A stretch of 64,000 nt of DNA from Candidatus Zixiibacteriota bacterium (GCA_022614805.1 JAKEHY010000008.1:1-64000), one strand, 5' to 3'. Shown: positions 35,984-44,884, counted from the first letter of the stretch. Notes: generated from the letters alone by a model not told the origin. Translations and numbers: made by a program.

Positions 35984-37297
35984 ATGGCGACCAACATTGT
36001 AATCCCGCAGATGGGAGAAAGCGTGGTCGAGGCGACCATCGGCAAATGGCTGAAAAAAGAGGGCGACCCGGTCAAAAAAGATGAGCCGGTGGTGGAGATA
36101 ATGACCGACAAGATTAACGCCGAAATCCCGGCCCACAAATCGGGCGTTTTAGGCAAAATTTTAATCGGCGAAGGGACGGTAGTACCCATTGGGACGGAAA
36201 TCGGCGTTTTGCTGGAATCCGCCAACGAACCGATTCCGGAAAAATACTTGAAAGGAAACGGCGGCGGCGTGTCCTCCGTCCATTCCAGTGCTTCCAGTTC
36301 AGTTTCCCCCTCGCCTTCTGCTCCGGCGGTAGTACCTGCGGTAGAGGAAGAGGATTTGAAAGGAGTTAAGACCTCCCCGGCGGTGCGGCGGCTGGCCCGC
36401 GAACACGGAATCGATTTGACCCAAATCAAAGGGACCGGCGGCGGGGGACGGATTACCAAAGAAGATGTGGAGGCCTTTGTCGCTTCCGGCAAGGCGGCGC
36501 CGGCGATGGCCCCCTCGGCTCCAACGAAGACTCCGGCATCACCTTCAGGTCCAAAACAGCCGATTCCGGCTGCGCCTTCCACCCGTCCATCCGGCCCGCG
36601 CGAAGAAGTGGTTCCCTATGCCGGGGTGCGCAAGGTTATCGGCGACCATATGGTTCGCTCCAAGCAGACGGCGATGCACTACACCACTTTCGATGAGTGC
36701 GATTTTAACTCGCTGGTGGAACTGCGCGCCCGTCTCAAGCCGCAAGTTCAGGAAAAATACGGCGTCAGTTTGACCTATTTGCCCTTTATCATCAAGGCCG
36801 CCTGCTTCGCCTTGAAGGAATTTCCGGTCGTCAACGCCTCCATTGCCGGGGACAAAATCGTTTACAAGAAATACTGCAACATCGGCGTGGCGGTGGGGCG
36901 GGATTCCGGCTTAATCGTGCCGGTCATCAAGGACGCCGATGCGAAAAATGTTTTGCAATTGGCGGCGGCGATAGCCGAACTTTCCAAAAAGGCGCATTCC
37001 GACAAACTGACTTTGGATGATATTCAGGGGGGCACCTTTACCGTCACCAACGCCGGGATGTTCGGGGCTTTGGCTTCTGCGCCGATTATCAACTATCCCG
37101 AAGTGGCGATTCTGGGGGTGCATATGATTCAAAAGCGGCCGGTCGTTCGTAATGACCAGATTGTCATACGGGATATGATGACTTTCTCGCTCTCCCTCGA
37201 CCACCGGCTCGTGGACGGGCACGTGGGGGTTCAGTTTTTGCGCCGGCTCATCAATTACCTCGAAAACCCCTGGGAATGGATGATGACCAATGTTTAA
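35984..37297 (+). CDS. 2-oxoacid dehydrogenase E2 (dihydrolipoamide acyltransferase)
   Basis: A 437-residue E2 core. Residues 1-78 form the lipoyl domain with the attachment lysine Lys43 (EIMTDKINAE). An Ala/Pro/Ser-rich linker follows, then the E1/E3-binding domain (about 127-165, SPAVRRLAREHGIDL), a second linker, and the acyltransferase domain with His407 in the DHRLVDG motif. Which acyl group (acetyl, succinyl or branched-chain) cannot be told; BkdB/branched-chain or mixed PDH types fit. Neither E1 nor E3 lies nearby, but lipB follows, which would make the lipoyl group this enzyme needs. Confidence 0.93.
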   Translation: MATNIVIPQMGESVVEATIGKWLKKEGDPVKKDEPVVEIMTDKINAEIPAHKSGVLGKILIGEGTVVPIGTEIGVLLESANEPIPEKYLKGNGGGVSSVHSSASSSVSPSPSAPAVVPAVEEEDLKGVKTSPAVRRLAREHGIDLTQIKGTGGGGRITKEDVEAFVASGKAAPAMAPSAPTKTPASPSGPKQPIPAAPSTRPSGPREEVVPYAGVRKVIGDHMVRSKQTAMHYTTFDECDFNSLVELRARLKPQVQEKYGVSLTYLPFIIKAACFALKEFPVVNASIAGDKIVYKKYCNIGVAVGRDSGLIVPVIKDADAKNVLQLAAAIAELSKKAHSDKLTLDDIQGGTFTVTNAGMFGALASAPIINYPEVAILGVHMIQKRPVVRNDQIVIRDMMTFSLSLDHRLVDGHVGVQFLRRLINYLENPWEWMMTNV

Positions 37298-37320
37298 GGG
37301 GTTTAATTTGGTTTGATTTT

Positions 37321-37372
37321 GTAGGAGTTGAATCCCTCGACTACGCTCGGGACAAGTATATTCAACCCCTAC
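37321..37372. repeat. Nested hairpin repeat upstream of lipB
   Basis: An outer inverted repeat, GTAGGAGTTGAA (37321-37332) with TTCAACCCCTAC (37361-37372), encloses a mini-hairpin TCCC/GGGA (37333-37336/37349-37352) with loop TCGACTACGCTC. The outer edge CCCCTAC matches the 1-320 family; the inner loop matches the yggS hairpins. Confidence 0.78.
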
Positions 37373-37389
37373 AGTTTTTACATGGTCTT

Positions 37390-38094
37390 ATGTCTGACGA
37401 ATTGACAGTTGTTGATTGGGGGCATCTGGCCTACGGAGCCGCCCTTGCCCGACAAGAGGAAGCGGTGCGGCTCCGCTTGGAAGGAAAAATCGGTGACCGG
37501 TTGTTTTTGGTCGAACATCCGCCCGTAATCACCTTTGGCCGGGGGGGTAAAGCGGAGCATCTTTTGGCTTCCAAGGAAGAATTGGCCCGGCGGGGGGTTG
37601 AACTTTTTCATATCACCCGCGGGGGGGACGTGACCTTTCACGGGCCGGGGCAACTGGTGGCGTATTTAATAGCTGATTTGACCGCGCGCGGGCGGGATTT
37701 GCACCGTTTTTTGCGCGAATTGGAAAACGCAGTCATCGATTTTCTGGCCAAATATCATCTTAAAGGGGAGCGAATTGCCGGAAAGACGGGCGTTTGGGTG
37801 GAGGGTCGAAAGATTTGCGCAATGGGGTTGGCCGTGCGCAACTGGGTTACCTTTCACGGGCTGGCGTTAAACGTGGCAACCTCGCTGGACTATTTTTCCC
37901 TCATCCTCCCCTGCGGGCTGGCCGACCCGGTTACCAATATGGAGTTGGAGTTGAAAGAGAAAGTGGACTTCGAAAAGGCAAAAGGGTGGTTGGGGGTGTC
38001 GATGGCTTCTGTTTTCGGTTATGAGCTGGTACGGGGTGCGAACGCCTCTTTCCCCCTATCAAACCCTGTTTCTAAAGAAAGTATATGGCGTTGA
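37390..38094 (+). CDS. lipB: Octanoyltransferase LipB
   Basis: A 234-residue enzyme that moves octanoyl from acyl carrier protein to lipoyl domains, the first step of lipoate synthesis. The active-site pair is Lys141 (GRKICAMG) and Cys175 (LPCG); other signatures are [30 protein letters not shown] and [11 protein letters not shown] 37390 is preferred, because earlier in-frame codons lie in a hairpin repeat. The stop overlaps the peroxiredoxin start by 10 nt. Placement next to an E2 gene makes sense, since E2 is its substrate. Confidence 0.95.
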   Translation: MSDELTVVDWGHLAYGAALARQEEAVRLRLEGKIGDRLFLVEHPPVITFGRGGKAEHLLASKEELARRGVELFHITRGGDVTFHGPGQLVAYLIADLTARGRDLHRFLRELENAVIDFLAKYHLKGERIAGKTGVWVEGRKICAMGLAVRNWVTFHGLALNVATSLDYFSLILPCGLADPVTNMELELKEKVDFEKAKGWLGVSMASVFGYELVRGANASFPLSNPVSKESIWR

Positions 38095-38549
38095 AAATTG
38101 GCGACCCTGCGCCGGATTTTTCGCTCCCGGCGACGGCCGGCGGGAAAATTTCGCTTTCCGATTATCGGGGAAAACGAAACGTTCTTCTGGCCTTCTACGC
38201 CCTCTCTTGGACCGGGGTTTGAACGGCGGAGATGTCCGCCTTCCGGGACGGGCTTTCCCGGTTTGACGGGCTGACTACCCAGGTCCTGGGTATTTCGGTT
38301 GACCCTTCTCCCAGCCAGCGAGCTTGGGCCCGGCATTTGGGGATTGCCAACTATCCGTTCCTTTCCGATTTCTGGCCGCACGGTGAGGTGGCGCAAAAGT
38401 ACGGGCTTCTCCGTGCCGACGGGTTTTCGGAAAGGGCGATTGTAATAATCGACAAGCTGGGCATTATCCGTTATTTCAAGGTTCACGAGTTGGAAACGGT
38501 TCCTTTGGTTGACGAGTTGATAAAAGAAGTGGAAAAGCTCCCGCGGTAG
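38085..38549 (+). CDS. AhpE-type peroxiredoxin, probable selenoprotein (UGA at codon 46)
   Basis: Reading from ATG 38085 gives a 154-residue peroxiredoxin with one in-frame TGA at 38220-38222 (codon 46). The N-part ([10 protein letters not shown], then [14 protein letters not shown]) leads to TGA, then [11 protein letters not shown]. The TGA is exactly at the peroxidatic Cys of TGxC in AhpE/Bcp-like peroxiredoxins. The C-part has [14 protein letters not shown] and the Arg-containing ERAIVIID typical of the family. The whole protein contains no cysteine, so selenocysteine would be the only redox residue and any resolving thiol must come from a partner. Hairpins follow the UGA. The gene overlaps lipB by 10 nt. 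A plain TGT/TGC-to-TGA error is the alternative. Confidence 0.8.
38220..38222 (+). other. In-frame UGA, putative selenocysteine codon
   Basis: TGA at codon 46 of the peroxiredoxin frame, at the peroxidatic-residue position. The frame stays open and conserved for 109 codons after it. Confidence 0.78.
38225..38261 (+). promoter_or_regulatory. Candidate bacterial SECIS hairpins
   Basis: Two perfect 6-bp stems lie directly after the UGA: GGCGGA/TCCGCC (38225-38240, 4-nt loop) and CCGGGA/TCCCGG (38243-38261, 7-nt loop CGGGCTT). The second loop starts 26 nt after the UGA, within the usual distance of bacterial SECIS apical loops, and has G near its 5' side. SelB binding is inference. Confidence 0.55.
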
Positions 38550-38667
38550 TCTGCTTTATTCTTGACTTCGTTTTGGTTATCTTTGAAATTGTTTGACTTT
38601 TTCTCCGTCCAGAAGGCTTTGAAAATGCCGGCTGTGAGGAAGTGGATGGAGGAACGGAATAAAATTT

Positions 38668-38741
38668 GGCGGAGTAGCTCAGTTGGTTAGAGCAGCGGAA
38701 TCATAATCCGCGTGTCGGGGGTTCGAATCCCTCCTCCGCTA
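38668..38741 (+). tRNA. tRNA-Met (CAT anticodon)
   Basis: A complete cloverleaf: acceptor GGCGGAG/CTCCGCT with a final G-U pair, D-loop AGCTCAGTTGGTTAGAGC, anticodon stem GCGGA/TCCGC around ATCATAA (CAT), and T-arm GGGGGTTCGAATCCC. The terminal CCA is not encoded. It looks like an elongator tRNA-Met; a lysidine-modified tRNA-Ile cannot be fully excluded. Confidence 0.95.
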
Positions 38742-38757
38742 TTAAAAACCGGCGGGT

Positions 38758-39456
38758 TTATTCCGTTAATTTCGTCAAACGGGGCAGGTCTAAAATAAAA
38801 ATATGTTTGGATTCGGTGGCAAGAATTTTCTGCTTCTGAAAGCGGGAAAGCGTCCGGATGGTGGTTTCCACCGTGGCGCCGACCGCATCGCCAATGTCCT
38901 TGCGGGTCAAGGGGATATTGATGCGGACCCCTTTGGGCGTTTGGCTGCCGTGATGTTCGGCCAGTTTCACCAGGACCGAGGCGATGCGGGTTTCCACTTT
39001 GGAGGTGACCAGACCGGTAATGGTATCGTGGGCCGATTTCAAGCGGCTGCCGAGATATTGGATGACCGCCTTGGCCATCTGGGGCGTGCCGTAAACGAAC
39101 TTTTCCAGTTCGCTCCGGCGCAGGCCGAAGGCCGTGGTGGAACTTTCCGCCACGGCGGAGGAAAGATGGGTTGGTGAATAGATGACCGCCGTGCCGCAAA
39201 CCTGACCGGGCGGCACCATTTCCAAAACCATTTCCTTGCCGTTTGGGCCGGATTTTATCAGTTTGATTTTTCCCTCTTTGACGACGTAAAGCCAGTCGGC
39301 CGGGTCCCCCTCCCAAAACAGATATTCTCCCCGTTTGACTGTTCGTTCCACCAACAAATCGGCGATTTTTTTGGCGTCGGCGCCGGAAAGGGAGGCGAAA
39401 AAGGGGATTTTGCGAACCAACTCGGTTTTGTCCACAAGCGGAACCGCCGTTTTCAT
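38758..39456 (-). CDS. Crp/Fnr-family transcription regulator
   Basis: A 232-residue regulator. The cyclic-nucleotide-binding fold spans about residues 15-130 (KRGEYLFWEGDPADWLYVV and the VCGTAVIYSP region). The winged helix (about 160-225) has PLTRKDIGDAVGATVETTIRTLSRF, the Crp recognition helix. No N-terminal Cys set is present, so it is not an oxygen-sensing Fnr; the ligand is unknown. I chose ATG 39456 because conserved sequence begins there. It ends 16 nt from the tRNA on the opposite strand. Confidence 0.92.
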   Translation of the reverse strand: MKTAVPLVDKTELVRKIPFFASLSGADAKKIADLLVERTVKRGEYLFWEGDPADWLYVVKEGKIKLIKSGPNGKEMVLEMVPPGQVCGTAVIYSPTHLSSAVAESSTTAFGLRRSELEKFVYGTPQMAKAVIQYLGSRLKSAHDTITGLVTSKVETRIASVLVKLAEHHGSQTPKGVRINIPLTRKDIGDAVGATVETTIRTLSRFQKQKILATESKHIFILDLPRLTKLTE

Positions 39457-39569
39457 AGCGAAGTTAGATACCGAAACGAGCCTTGATTTGTCAATAGCCG
39501 GGCGCATATGCGCCGATAAAAAAAGGGGTTGGACGAGCATCAAAACGGCCATACCTTCTGACAAACTTT

Positions 39570-40562
39570 ATGGATGGACAAAGAGTTAAAAAGATTTGGG
39601 TTTGGCGGTTCTTCAAAATCGTCTGGATGGCCGTCTTAATTTATCTTTTGCTAAGTCTGGTGCTGGCGGTCCCCTTTTCCAACCTGCTTTTCAAACCTCC
39701 GGCCCTTCCGGGGGGCGTACCTTCTCTGGTGATGCCAGGAGCCAACAAGGTCCGAGAGGTCTGGATGGGAGCTTACAACCTTCAGGTTGATATTTTAACG
39801 ATATCATCTACTGCCGGGCCGAATCCGATACAGCTCTCCGCCTGGTGGGTGTATCGGGATTCCAGCTCGGGAAAGCCGACCGTGGCGTTTCTGGCCGGCA
39901 ATGGGGGGCTCGACCCGGTCGCTTTTGACGACGAGGTTCGGCTTTGCAGCCGTATGGGTTTCAACTGTCTTCTCTTAGACCAGCGGGGCTACGGTGCCTC
40001 GGCGGGGGAGCTTTTGAGTCACGGTTGGTACGAGCGAGGGGATTTTGCGGCAGTGCTCGACACTATCGCTGGCCGTTACTGCATTGATACCGGCCGAATC
40101 GGCGTCTGGGGGTATTCAATGGGGGCCTCAAATGTGGTCTGCCTTGCCGCCCGGCGGCCGGGGATAAAGCGGATTCTACTTTATGCTCCCTGGTCTGATC
40201 CCCTCCCGATGGCCGTGCATTACGTTTGGAGAAGCTATTCCGTGCCGAGGTTTTTACTTTATTTTCCCGTGTGGATGGCCATCCAAATTGGAACCTGGCG
40301 GAACGAGGGTGGAATTTTGGACCCGGCGGAGGAGGCGGGAAAAGTTCGGTGTCCGGCGCTGGTGGTATATGGCGAAGCGGACGATATTGTCCCGCCGGAG
40401 CTGGCCGAGGGACTATACCGTTCCTTGGCCGGGCCCAAAGAACGGGTGGTCGTTCCGGGGGCCCAGCACAACGATTTGTTTGCGGTTATGGGACGAGAAA
40501 GGTATCTGGAGCAATTAAGAGATTTTTTCAGTCCACTGCTGGCCGCCGAGCCCGGTCGATAG
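39570..40562 (+). CDS. Membrane-anchored alpha/beta hydrolase
   Basis: A 330-residue protein. A transmembrane helix at about 15-35 anchors it, and residues 90-320 form the alpha/beta hydrolase fold: FLAGNGG oxyanion loop, nucleophile elbow GYSMGAS, acid in VYGEADDIVP, and the His in GAQHNDLF. It is similar to the BEM46/ABHD-like serine hydrolases (lipase or peptidase substrates). The gene leads by 7 nt into a GT-C-like membrane gene, so they may be co-expressed in envelope chemistry. Confidence 0.82.
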   Translation: MDGQRVKKIWVWRFFKIVWMAVLIYLLLSLVLAVPFSNLLFKPPALPGGVPSLVMPGANKVREVWMGAYNLQVDILTISSTAGPNPIQLSAWWVYRDSSSGKPTVAFLAGNGGLDPVAFDDEVRLCSRMGFNCLLLDQRGYGASAGELLSHGWYERGDFAAVLDTIAGRYCIDTGRIGVWGYSMGASNVVCLAARRPGIKRILLYAPWSDPLPMAVHYVWRSYSVPRFLLYFPVWMAIQIGTWRNEGGILDPAEEAGKVRCPALVVYGEADDIVPPELAEGLYRSLAGPKERVVVPGAQHNDLFAVMGRERYLEQLRDFFSPLLAAEPGR

Positions 40563-40569
40563 CCGCCAG

Positions 40570-42249
40570 ATGGACGAGAAAACAGCGGCCAAAAAGATTT
40601 TTTACCGGTTTTTCTCTTCCTGGCACGGTCTTTTGCTTCTTCTGTCCGTTTCTTTTCTCTACTTTCTTTTCGGCATCACCGGCGTGGTGGATGTGTACGA
40701 CGAGGGGATCCCTGTTTACGGGGCGGAAAGAATATTGAACGGAGAGGTTCCCTATCGGGACTTTTGGACCATCTATGCCCCGGGACAGTTTTATGTTTTG
40801 GCGGGTCTTTTTAAGATTTTTGGTTCGTCTCTTTTGGCGGAGCGATTGTATGATACGGCCGTTCGCGCACTCGTTTCAGGAACGGTCTATTTAATCGCTT
40901 TACGGCTCGCCTCGCCGGGTTGGGGGCTTCTTTTCTGGGTGGTCGTCACGGCCTGGCTCAAGTTTTTCGGCTATCATGCTTCTTCCACCTTTCCGGCGAT
41001 TCTTTTTGTCCTCGTTAGTTTATGGGCTGTTTCCGGCCTGCCGGCGCAAGAAAAGCCGAAAAGATGGATTTTTATCTCGGGCCTCTTGGCCGGACTCGCC
41101 ACCCTTTTCCGGCACGACTTCGGATTTTACACTTTTTTATCGGAAATTTCGGCAATCCTTTTTTTCCCCTTTTGGCACCGGAAGCTAACGCGTGGAGGAA
41201 AGGTCTCTTCCAACTGGGCCAGCGTCCTGATCGCCTCTCTTTGGCCCTATCTTCTGGGTTTTGGGGCCGTTCTTTTTTTTCCGCTGGCCTTTTTTTTGAG
41301 CGCCGTGCCCGTGAAAGACCTCTGGTACGACTTGGTGACCTTTCCGGCAACAATTTTTCCGCTCGTGCGGGACCTCCCGTATCCCGCCCCCCTGCCTGAC
41401 CCGGCTCGGATTTTCCGGGGGGAACTCTCTTTTTTCCGCGCCTTCACGGACCTCTCGCACCGTTGGGCTTTTTATGTCGTTCCGCTGACGTTCGCCGCCG
41501 TTTTCTTTTTCCTTCTTTTCGGGAACCGTCGAAAGCCTCACCCAAAGGGAGGCGGCGACGGGGATGCGGCTTGGGAGTGGGGAGTGGGAGTATTTTTGGT
41601 TTTTGGCATTTTGTCGTTCAATAACGTCCGGGTCCGCTCCGACCTGCCGCACCTGTTTCCCTCCTTTGTTGCGGCCGGCCTGCTTTTTCCCGCTTTGGTT
41701 GCAAAGATTTTGGAACTGCGGTTGTTTCGCAGGGGGTTGGTTTTCGGCGTGGGGCTGGCGGCCGCTCTTCTTCTCTTCCCTCATCCCCTACAAGAGCTGC
41801 AAAAACCGGGGGTTGACGAGCGCTACCGGCATCTCCTTTACGTTCACAATCTTAGGCGGGCCGGCCTCGTCGGGGTAAATCCCTTTCAAGCCCAAACCGT
41901 CCATTACGTTCAGAGCGTCACTTTCCCCTGGGAACGCATCTTTGTGGGAAGCCACCGGCACGACCAGATATACAACAGCGACGTTATTTTCTACTTCCTT
42001 TCCGAAAGGAATTGCGCCACCCGTTACCACGAGCTTTCCCCCGGCTCGGCCACTTCCCGGGAAGTCCAAGCCGCCATCATCGACGACCTGCAGAGAAATC
42101 ACGTCCGCTATATCGTGATACTATCCCGGATTCCCATCCGCGGGGTGACCAACGAACCGGTGCCGGTGCGGCTCTTGGATGAATTCATAAAAGTGAATTA
42201 CCAGCAAGTTGAGAAATTTGGAGACTGGTTCGTGTTAAAGAGAAGGTAG
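40570..42249 (+). CDS. Polytopic membrane protein, GT-C glycosyltransferase-like
   Basis: A 559-residue protein with about ten transmembrane helices. The first external loop has VYDEGIPVYGAERILNGEVPYRDFW (split here as VYDEGIPVYG and GEVPYRDFW), the Asp-Glu motif of GT-C enzymes that use polyprenyl-phosphate sugars (ArnT/PMT-like). A roughly 130-residue soluble C-terminal part follows. Substrates are unknown. It is likely to add sugars to lipids or proteins at the outer face of the inner membrane. It probably shares an operon with the upstream hydrolase. Confidence 0.7.
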   Translation: MDEKTAAKKIFYRFFSSWHGLLLLLSVSFLYFLFGITGVVDVYDEGIPVYGAERILNGEVPYRDFWTIYAPGQFYVLAGLFKIFGSSLLAERLYDTAVRALVSGTVYLIALRLASPGWGLLFWVVVTAWLKFFGYHASSTFPAILFVLVSLWAVSGLPAQEKPKRWIFISGLLAGLATLFRHDFGFYTFLSEISAILFFPFWHRKLTRGGKVSSNWASVLIASLWPYLLGFGAVLFFPLAFFLSAVPVKDLWYDLVTFPATIFPLVRDLPYPAPLPDPARIFRGELSFFRAFTDLSHRWAFYVVPLTFAAVFFFLLFGNRRKPHPKGGGDGDAAWEWGVGVFLVFGILSFNNVRVRSDLPHLFPSFVAAGLLFPALVAKILELRLFRRGLVFGVGLAAALLLFPHPLQELQKPGVDERYRHLLYVHNLRRAGLVGVNPFQAQTVHYVQSVTFPWERIFVGSHRHDQIYNSDVIFYFLSERNCATRYHELSPGSATSREVQAAIIDDLQRNHVRYIVILSRIPIRGVTNEPVPVRLLDEFIKVNYQQVEKFGDWFVLKRR

Positions 42250-42323
42250 GCTCCTGCGCTGCTAAGATACCGAAAAATATTCGTGAAAGTTTTGCTGTAA
42301 TTTACTATTTTCTTTTCCTGTGT

Positions 42324-42352
42324 TTGACACTGGTTCGCCCGGCGGGTATGCG
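42324..42352 (+). promoter_or_regulatory. Sigma70-type promoter of the prolyl oligopeptidase gene
   Basis: TTGACA at 42324-42329, a 17-nt spacer and TATGCG at 42347-42352. It leaves a leader of about 130 nt before ATG 42487. The -10 is weak. Confidence 0.4.
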
Positions 42353-42486
42353 GTTTTGAAAAAATGCGTTTTTTCGCCATATTCAGATACAATGGAAGGG
42401 ATTTCAAAGCGAAGGGGGAGGGACCAAATGAGGGGTGGCCCTCGAGCGGAACTTGGAAAAAAACAGAGCGAGATAAGGAGGAGGCT

Positions 42487-44730
42487 ATGAAGGTCAAGCG
42501 CGCAACGCACAGGGAAGCGGAGGTTTCCATAAACCAGTTTGGACCCCATCGTTTTGGGGTTTTAGCGGCACTTGTTTTCAGCCAAGTCGTTTTTTGGGTT
42601 TCATTGGGCCGTTCGACGGAGGCGCCGCCGGCTCCGGCAACCCCCAAAAAACCGGTCACGGATACCTATCAAGGTGTTTTGGTTGCCGAGGATTATCGCT
42701 GGCTGGAGGATTACAAAAATCCGGAGGTGCGCAATTGGAGCGAAGCGCAAAACCAGCTCACCCGGGCTTTCCTGGACAAGCTGCCCGGACGGGAGCAGAT
42801 TCAAAAACGTTTGAAAGGCATCTACGGCGCCCAGTCCGCCAGCTATTTTGGCCTGCAGTACCGCCGGGGAACGCTTTTTGCCCTGAAATTTCAGCCCCCC
42901 AAAGAGCAGCCCTTTCTGGTCACGCTGGCGTCGGCCGATGACCCGGCCTCCGAGCAGGTGGTGGTGAACCCGAATACCTTGAATCCCAAGGGAACCACGG
43001 CGATTGACTTTTACTCCCCATCCCTCGACGGCAAGCTGGTGGCCGTGTCGCTTTCGGAAGGGGGGAGCGAGGACGGCACCGTTCACGTGTACGAAGTTTC
43101 CTCCGGCAAGGAGCTTTCGGACATCATCCCGCGGGTCAATTATCCCACCGCGGGTGGAGACGTGGCTTGGAATCCGGACGGCAGCGGCTTTTATTATACC
43201 CGCTACCCCCAAGGAAGCGAACGTTCCAAGGAAGATATAAATTTCTATCAGCAGGTGTGGTTTCACAAGCTGGGCACCCCGGCTGGCGAGGACGTTTACG
43301 TCATCGGCAAAGAGTTTCCGCGCATCGCCGAAATTCAGCTGGAAACCACGGACGACGGGGGCTACCTCTTGGTCACCGTGTCAAACGGGGATGGCGGGGA
43401 GTACGCCCACTATCTTTTGGACCCTTCCGGCAAATGGACCGAAATTACCCGATTTGCCGACTGGATTACCCGGGCCAGCCTGGGACCGGACGGCGCTCTG
43501 TCTATGCTTTCTTTGAAAGATTCCCCCCGCGGCAAGATTTTGCGCCTGCCTCTGGAAAATCCGGTTTTGGAAAAGGCCTCCGTTTTCATAGCGGAAGATG
43601 CGGAATTGGTCATCGAGCACTTCGTTCCCACCGCCAACCGGCTGTACGTGATTGACCAGGTGGGCGGGCCTTCAGAGATACGGGTTTTCGACCATGAGGG
43701 CAAGCTTTTGTCTCCGGTGGAACTTGCGCCGGTTTCTTCAGTCGGCCAGGTTCTGCGGATGGGAGGGGACGAAGTTTTGATTTCCAGTTCCACCTATCTC
43801 ACCCCGACGGCCTGGTACCAGTTCAACCCTCCCACGGCAGTGGCCCGGCGCACCGCGCTTTTTGAAACCTCGCCAGCCGATTTTTCGGACTGCGAAGTGG
43901 TGCGGGAGTTCGCCACTTCCAAAGACGGCGCCAAAGTTCCGGTAAACATCATCCGTTTGAAAGGAACCAAGCTGAACGGCAAAAATCCGACTTTGTTGAC
44001 CGGCTACGGCGGCTACGGCATCAGCCTGCGCCCGAACTTTAGCAACGCGCGGCGGGTCTGGCTGGAGCAGGGAGGAGTTTGGGTGATTGCCAACCTGCGC
44101 GGGGGAGGCGAATATGGGGAAGCGTGGCATAAAGCCGGAAATTTGACCAAAAAGCAGAACGTCTTTGACGATTTTGCCGCCTGCGCCCAGTATTTAATAA
44201 AAGCCGGCTATACCAATCCTGCCAAACTGGTCATCGAAGGGGGGAGCAACGGCGGGCTTTTGATGGGAGCCGCGCTGACCCAGCATCCGGACCTTTTTGC
44301 CGCCGTGGTCTCCCACGTGGGGGTTTACGATATGCTGCGGGTGGAGCTGGACCCCAACGGGGCCTTCAACGTCACCGAGTTCGGCACGGTCAAAGACCCT
44401 GAACAGTTCAAAGCGCTCTATGCCTATTCCCCCTACCACCACGTAAAGGACAAAACGGCCTATCCGGCGGTTTTTCTTTTGACCGGCGAGAACGACGGAC
44501 GGGTGAACCCGGCCAATTCCCGCAAGATGGCGGCCCGCTTACAGGCGGCCACCGGCTCCAAACATCCGATTCTGCTCTGGACTTCCCGCTCCGGCCACGG
44601 TATCGGCAGTTCCCTTTCGGAAAAGATTTCGCGGAGTGCGGATGTTTTTGCCTTTATGTTCGACCAGTTGGGTGTTCCCTATCTGGACCGCAAGACGCAT
44701 CTTCAGTCAACCGAGGTTGAACTGAAGTGA
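42487..44730 (+). CDS. Prolyl oligopeptidase (S9A family)
   Basis: A 747-residue serine peptidase cutting short peptides after proline. The N-terminal seven-blade propeller spans about 60-430; the hydrolase domain (about 440-740) has nucleophile GGSNGG, acid in ENDGRVNPANS and the His in SGHGIGSS. The GGYGGYGI segment of family enzymes is present. An uncleaved or cleaved signal helix at about 20-38 suggests export to the periplasm. GATAAGGAGGAGGCT precedes ATG 42487; a longer reading upstream has no conserved content. Confidence 0.95.
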   Translation: MKVKRATHREAEVSINQFGPHRFGVLAALVFSQVVFWVSLGRSTEAPPAPATPKKPVTDTYQGVLVAEDYRWLEDYKNPEVRNWSEAQNQLTRAFLDKLPGREQIQKRLKGIYGAQSASYFGLQYRRGTLFALKFQPPKEQPFLVTLASADDPASEQVVVNPNTLNPKGTTAIDFYSPSLDGKLVAVSLSEGGSEDGTVHVYEVSSGKELSDIIPRVNYPTAGGDVAWNPDGSGFYYTRYPQGSERSKEDINFYQQVWFHKLGTPAGEDVYVIGKEFPRIAEIQLETTDDGGYLLVTVSNGDGGEYAHYLLDPSGKWTEITRFADWITRASLGPDGALSMLSLKDSPRGKILRLPLENPVLEKASVFIAEDAELVIEHFVPTANRLYVIDQVGGPSEIRVFDHEGKLLSPVELAPVSSVGQVLRMGGDEVLISSSTYLTPTAWYQFNPPTAVARRTALFETSPADFSDCEVVREFATSKDGAKVPVNIIRLKGTKLNGKNPTLLTGYGGYGISLRPNFSNARRVWLEQGGVWVIANLRGGGEYGEAWHKAGNLTKKQNVFDDFAACAQYLIKAGYTNPAKLVIEGGSNGGLLMGAALTQHPDLFAAVVSHVGVYDMLRVELDPNGAFNVTEFGTVKDPEQFKALYAYSPYHHVKDKTAYPAVFLLTGENDGRVNPANSRKMAARLQAATGSKHPILLWTSRSGHGIGSSLSEKISRSADVFAFMFDQLGVPYLDRKTHLQSTEVELK

Positions 44731-44884
44731 CACCCTCGAGCGGGTAGGAAGAAAAATGGCGGCTGAAAGGCCGCCCTCACCACCGCCGGAGTGGCCAGTG
44801 TCTGCTTTGGCCTTTTTCTGGCCTACCAGATTGGATTTATCGAGGGGTTGTTTTGTAAGTCCGAAAGGATAACTACAGTTTGTT

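Noticed and set aside
42364-42486. Upstream extension of the prolyl oligopeptidase
   Set aside because: The extra 41 residues are not conserved; a strong ribosome-binding site (GGAGGAGG) lies right before ATG 42487.
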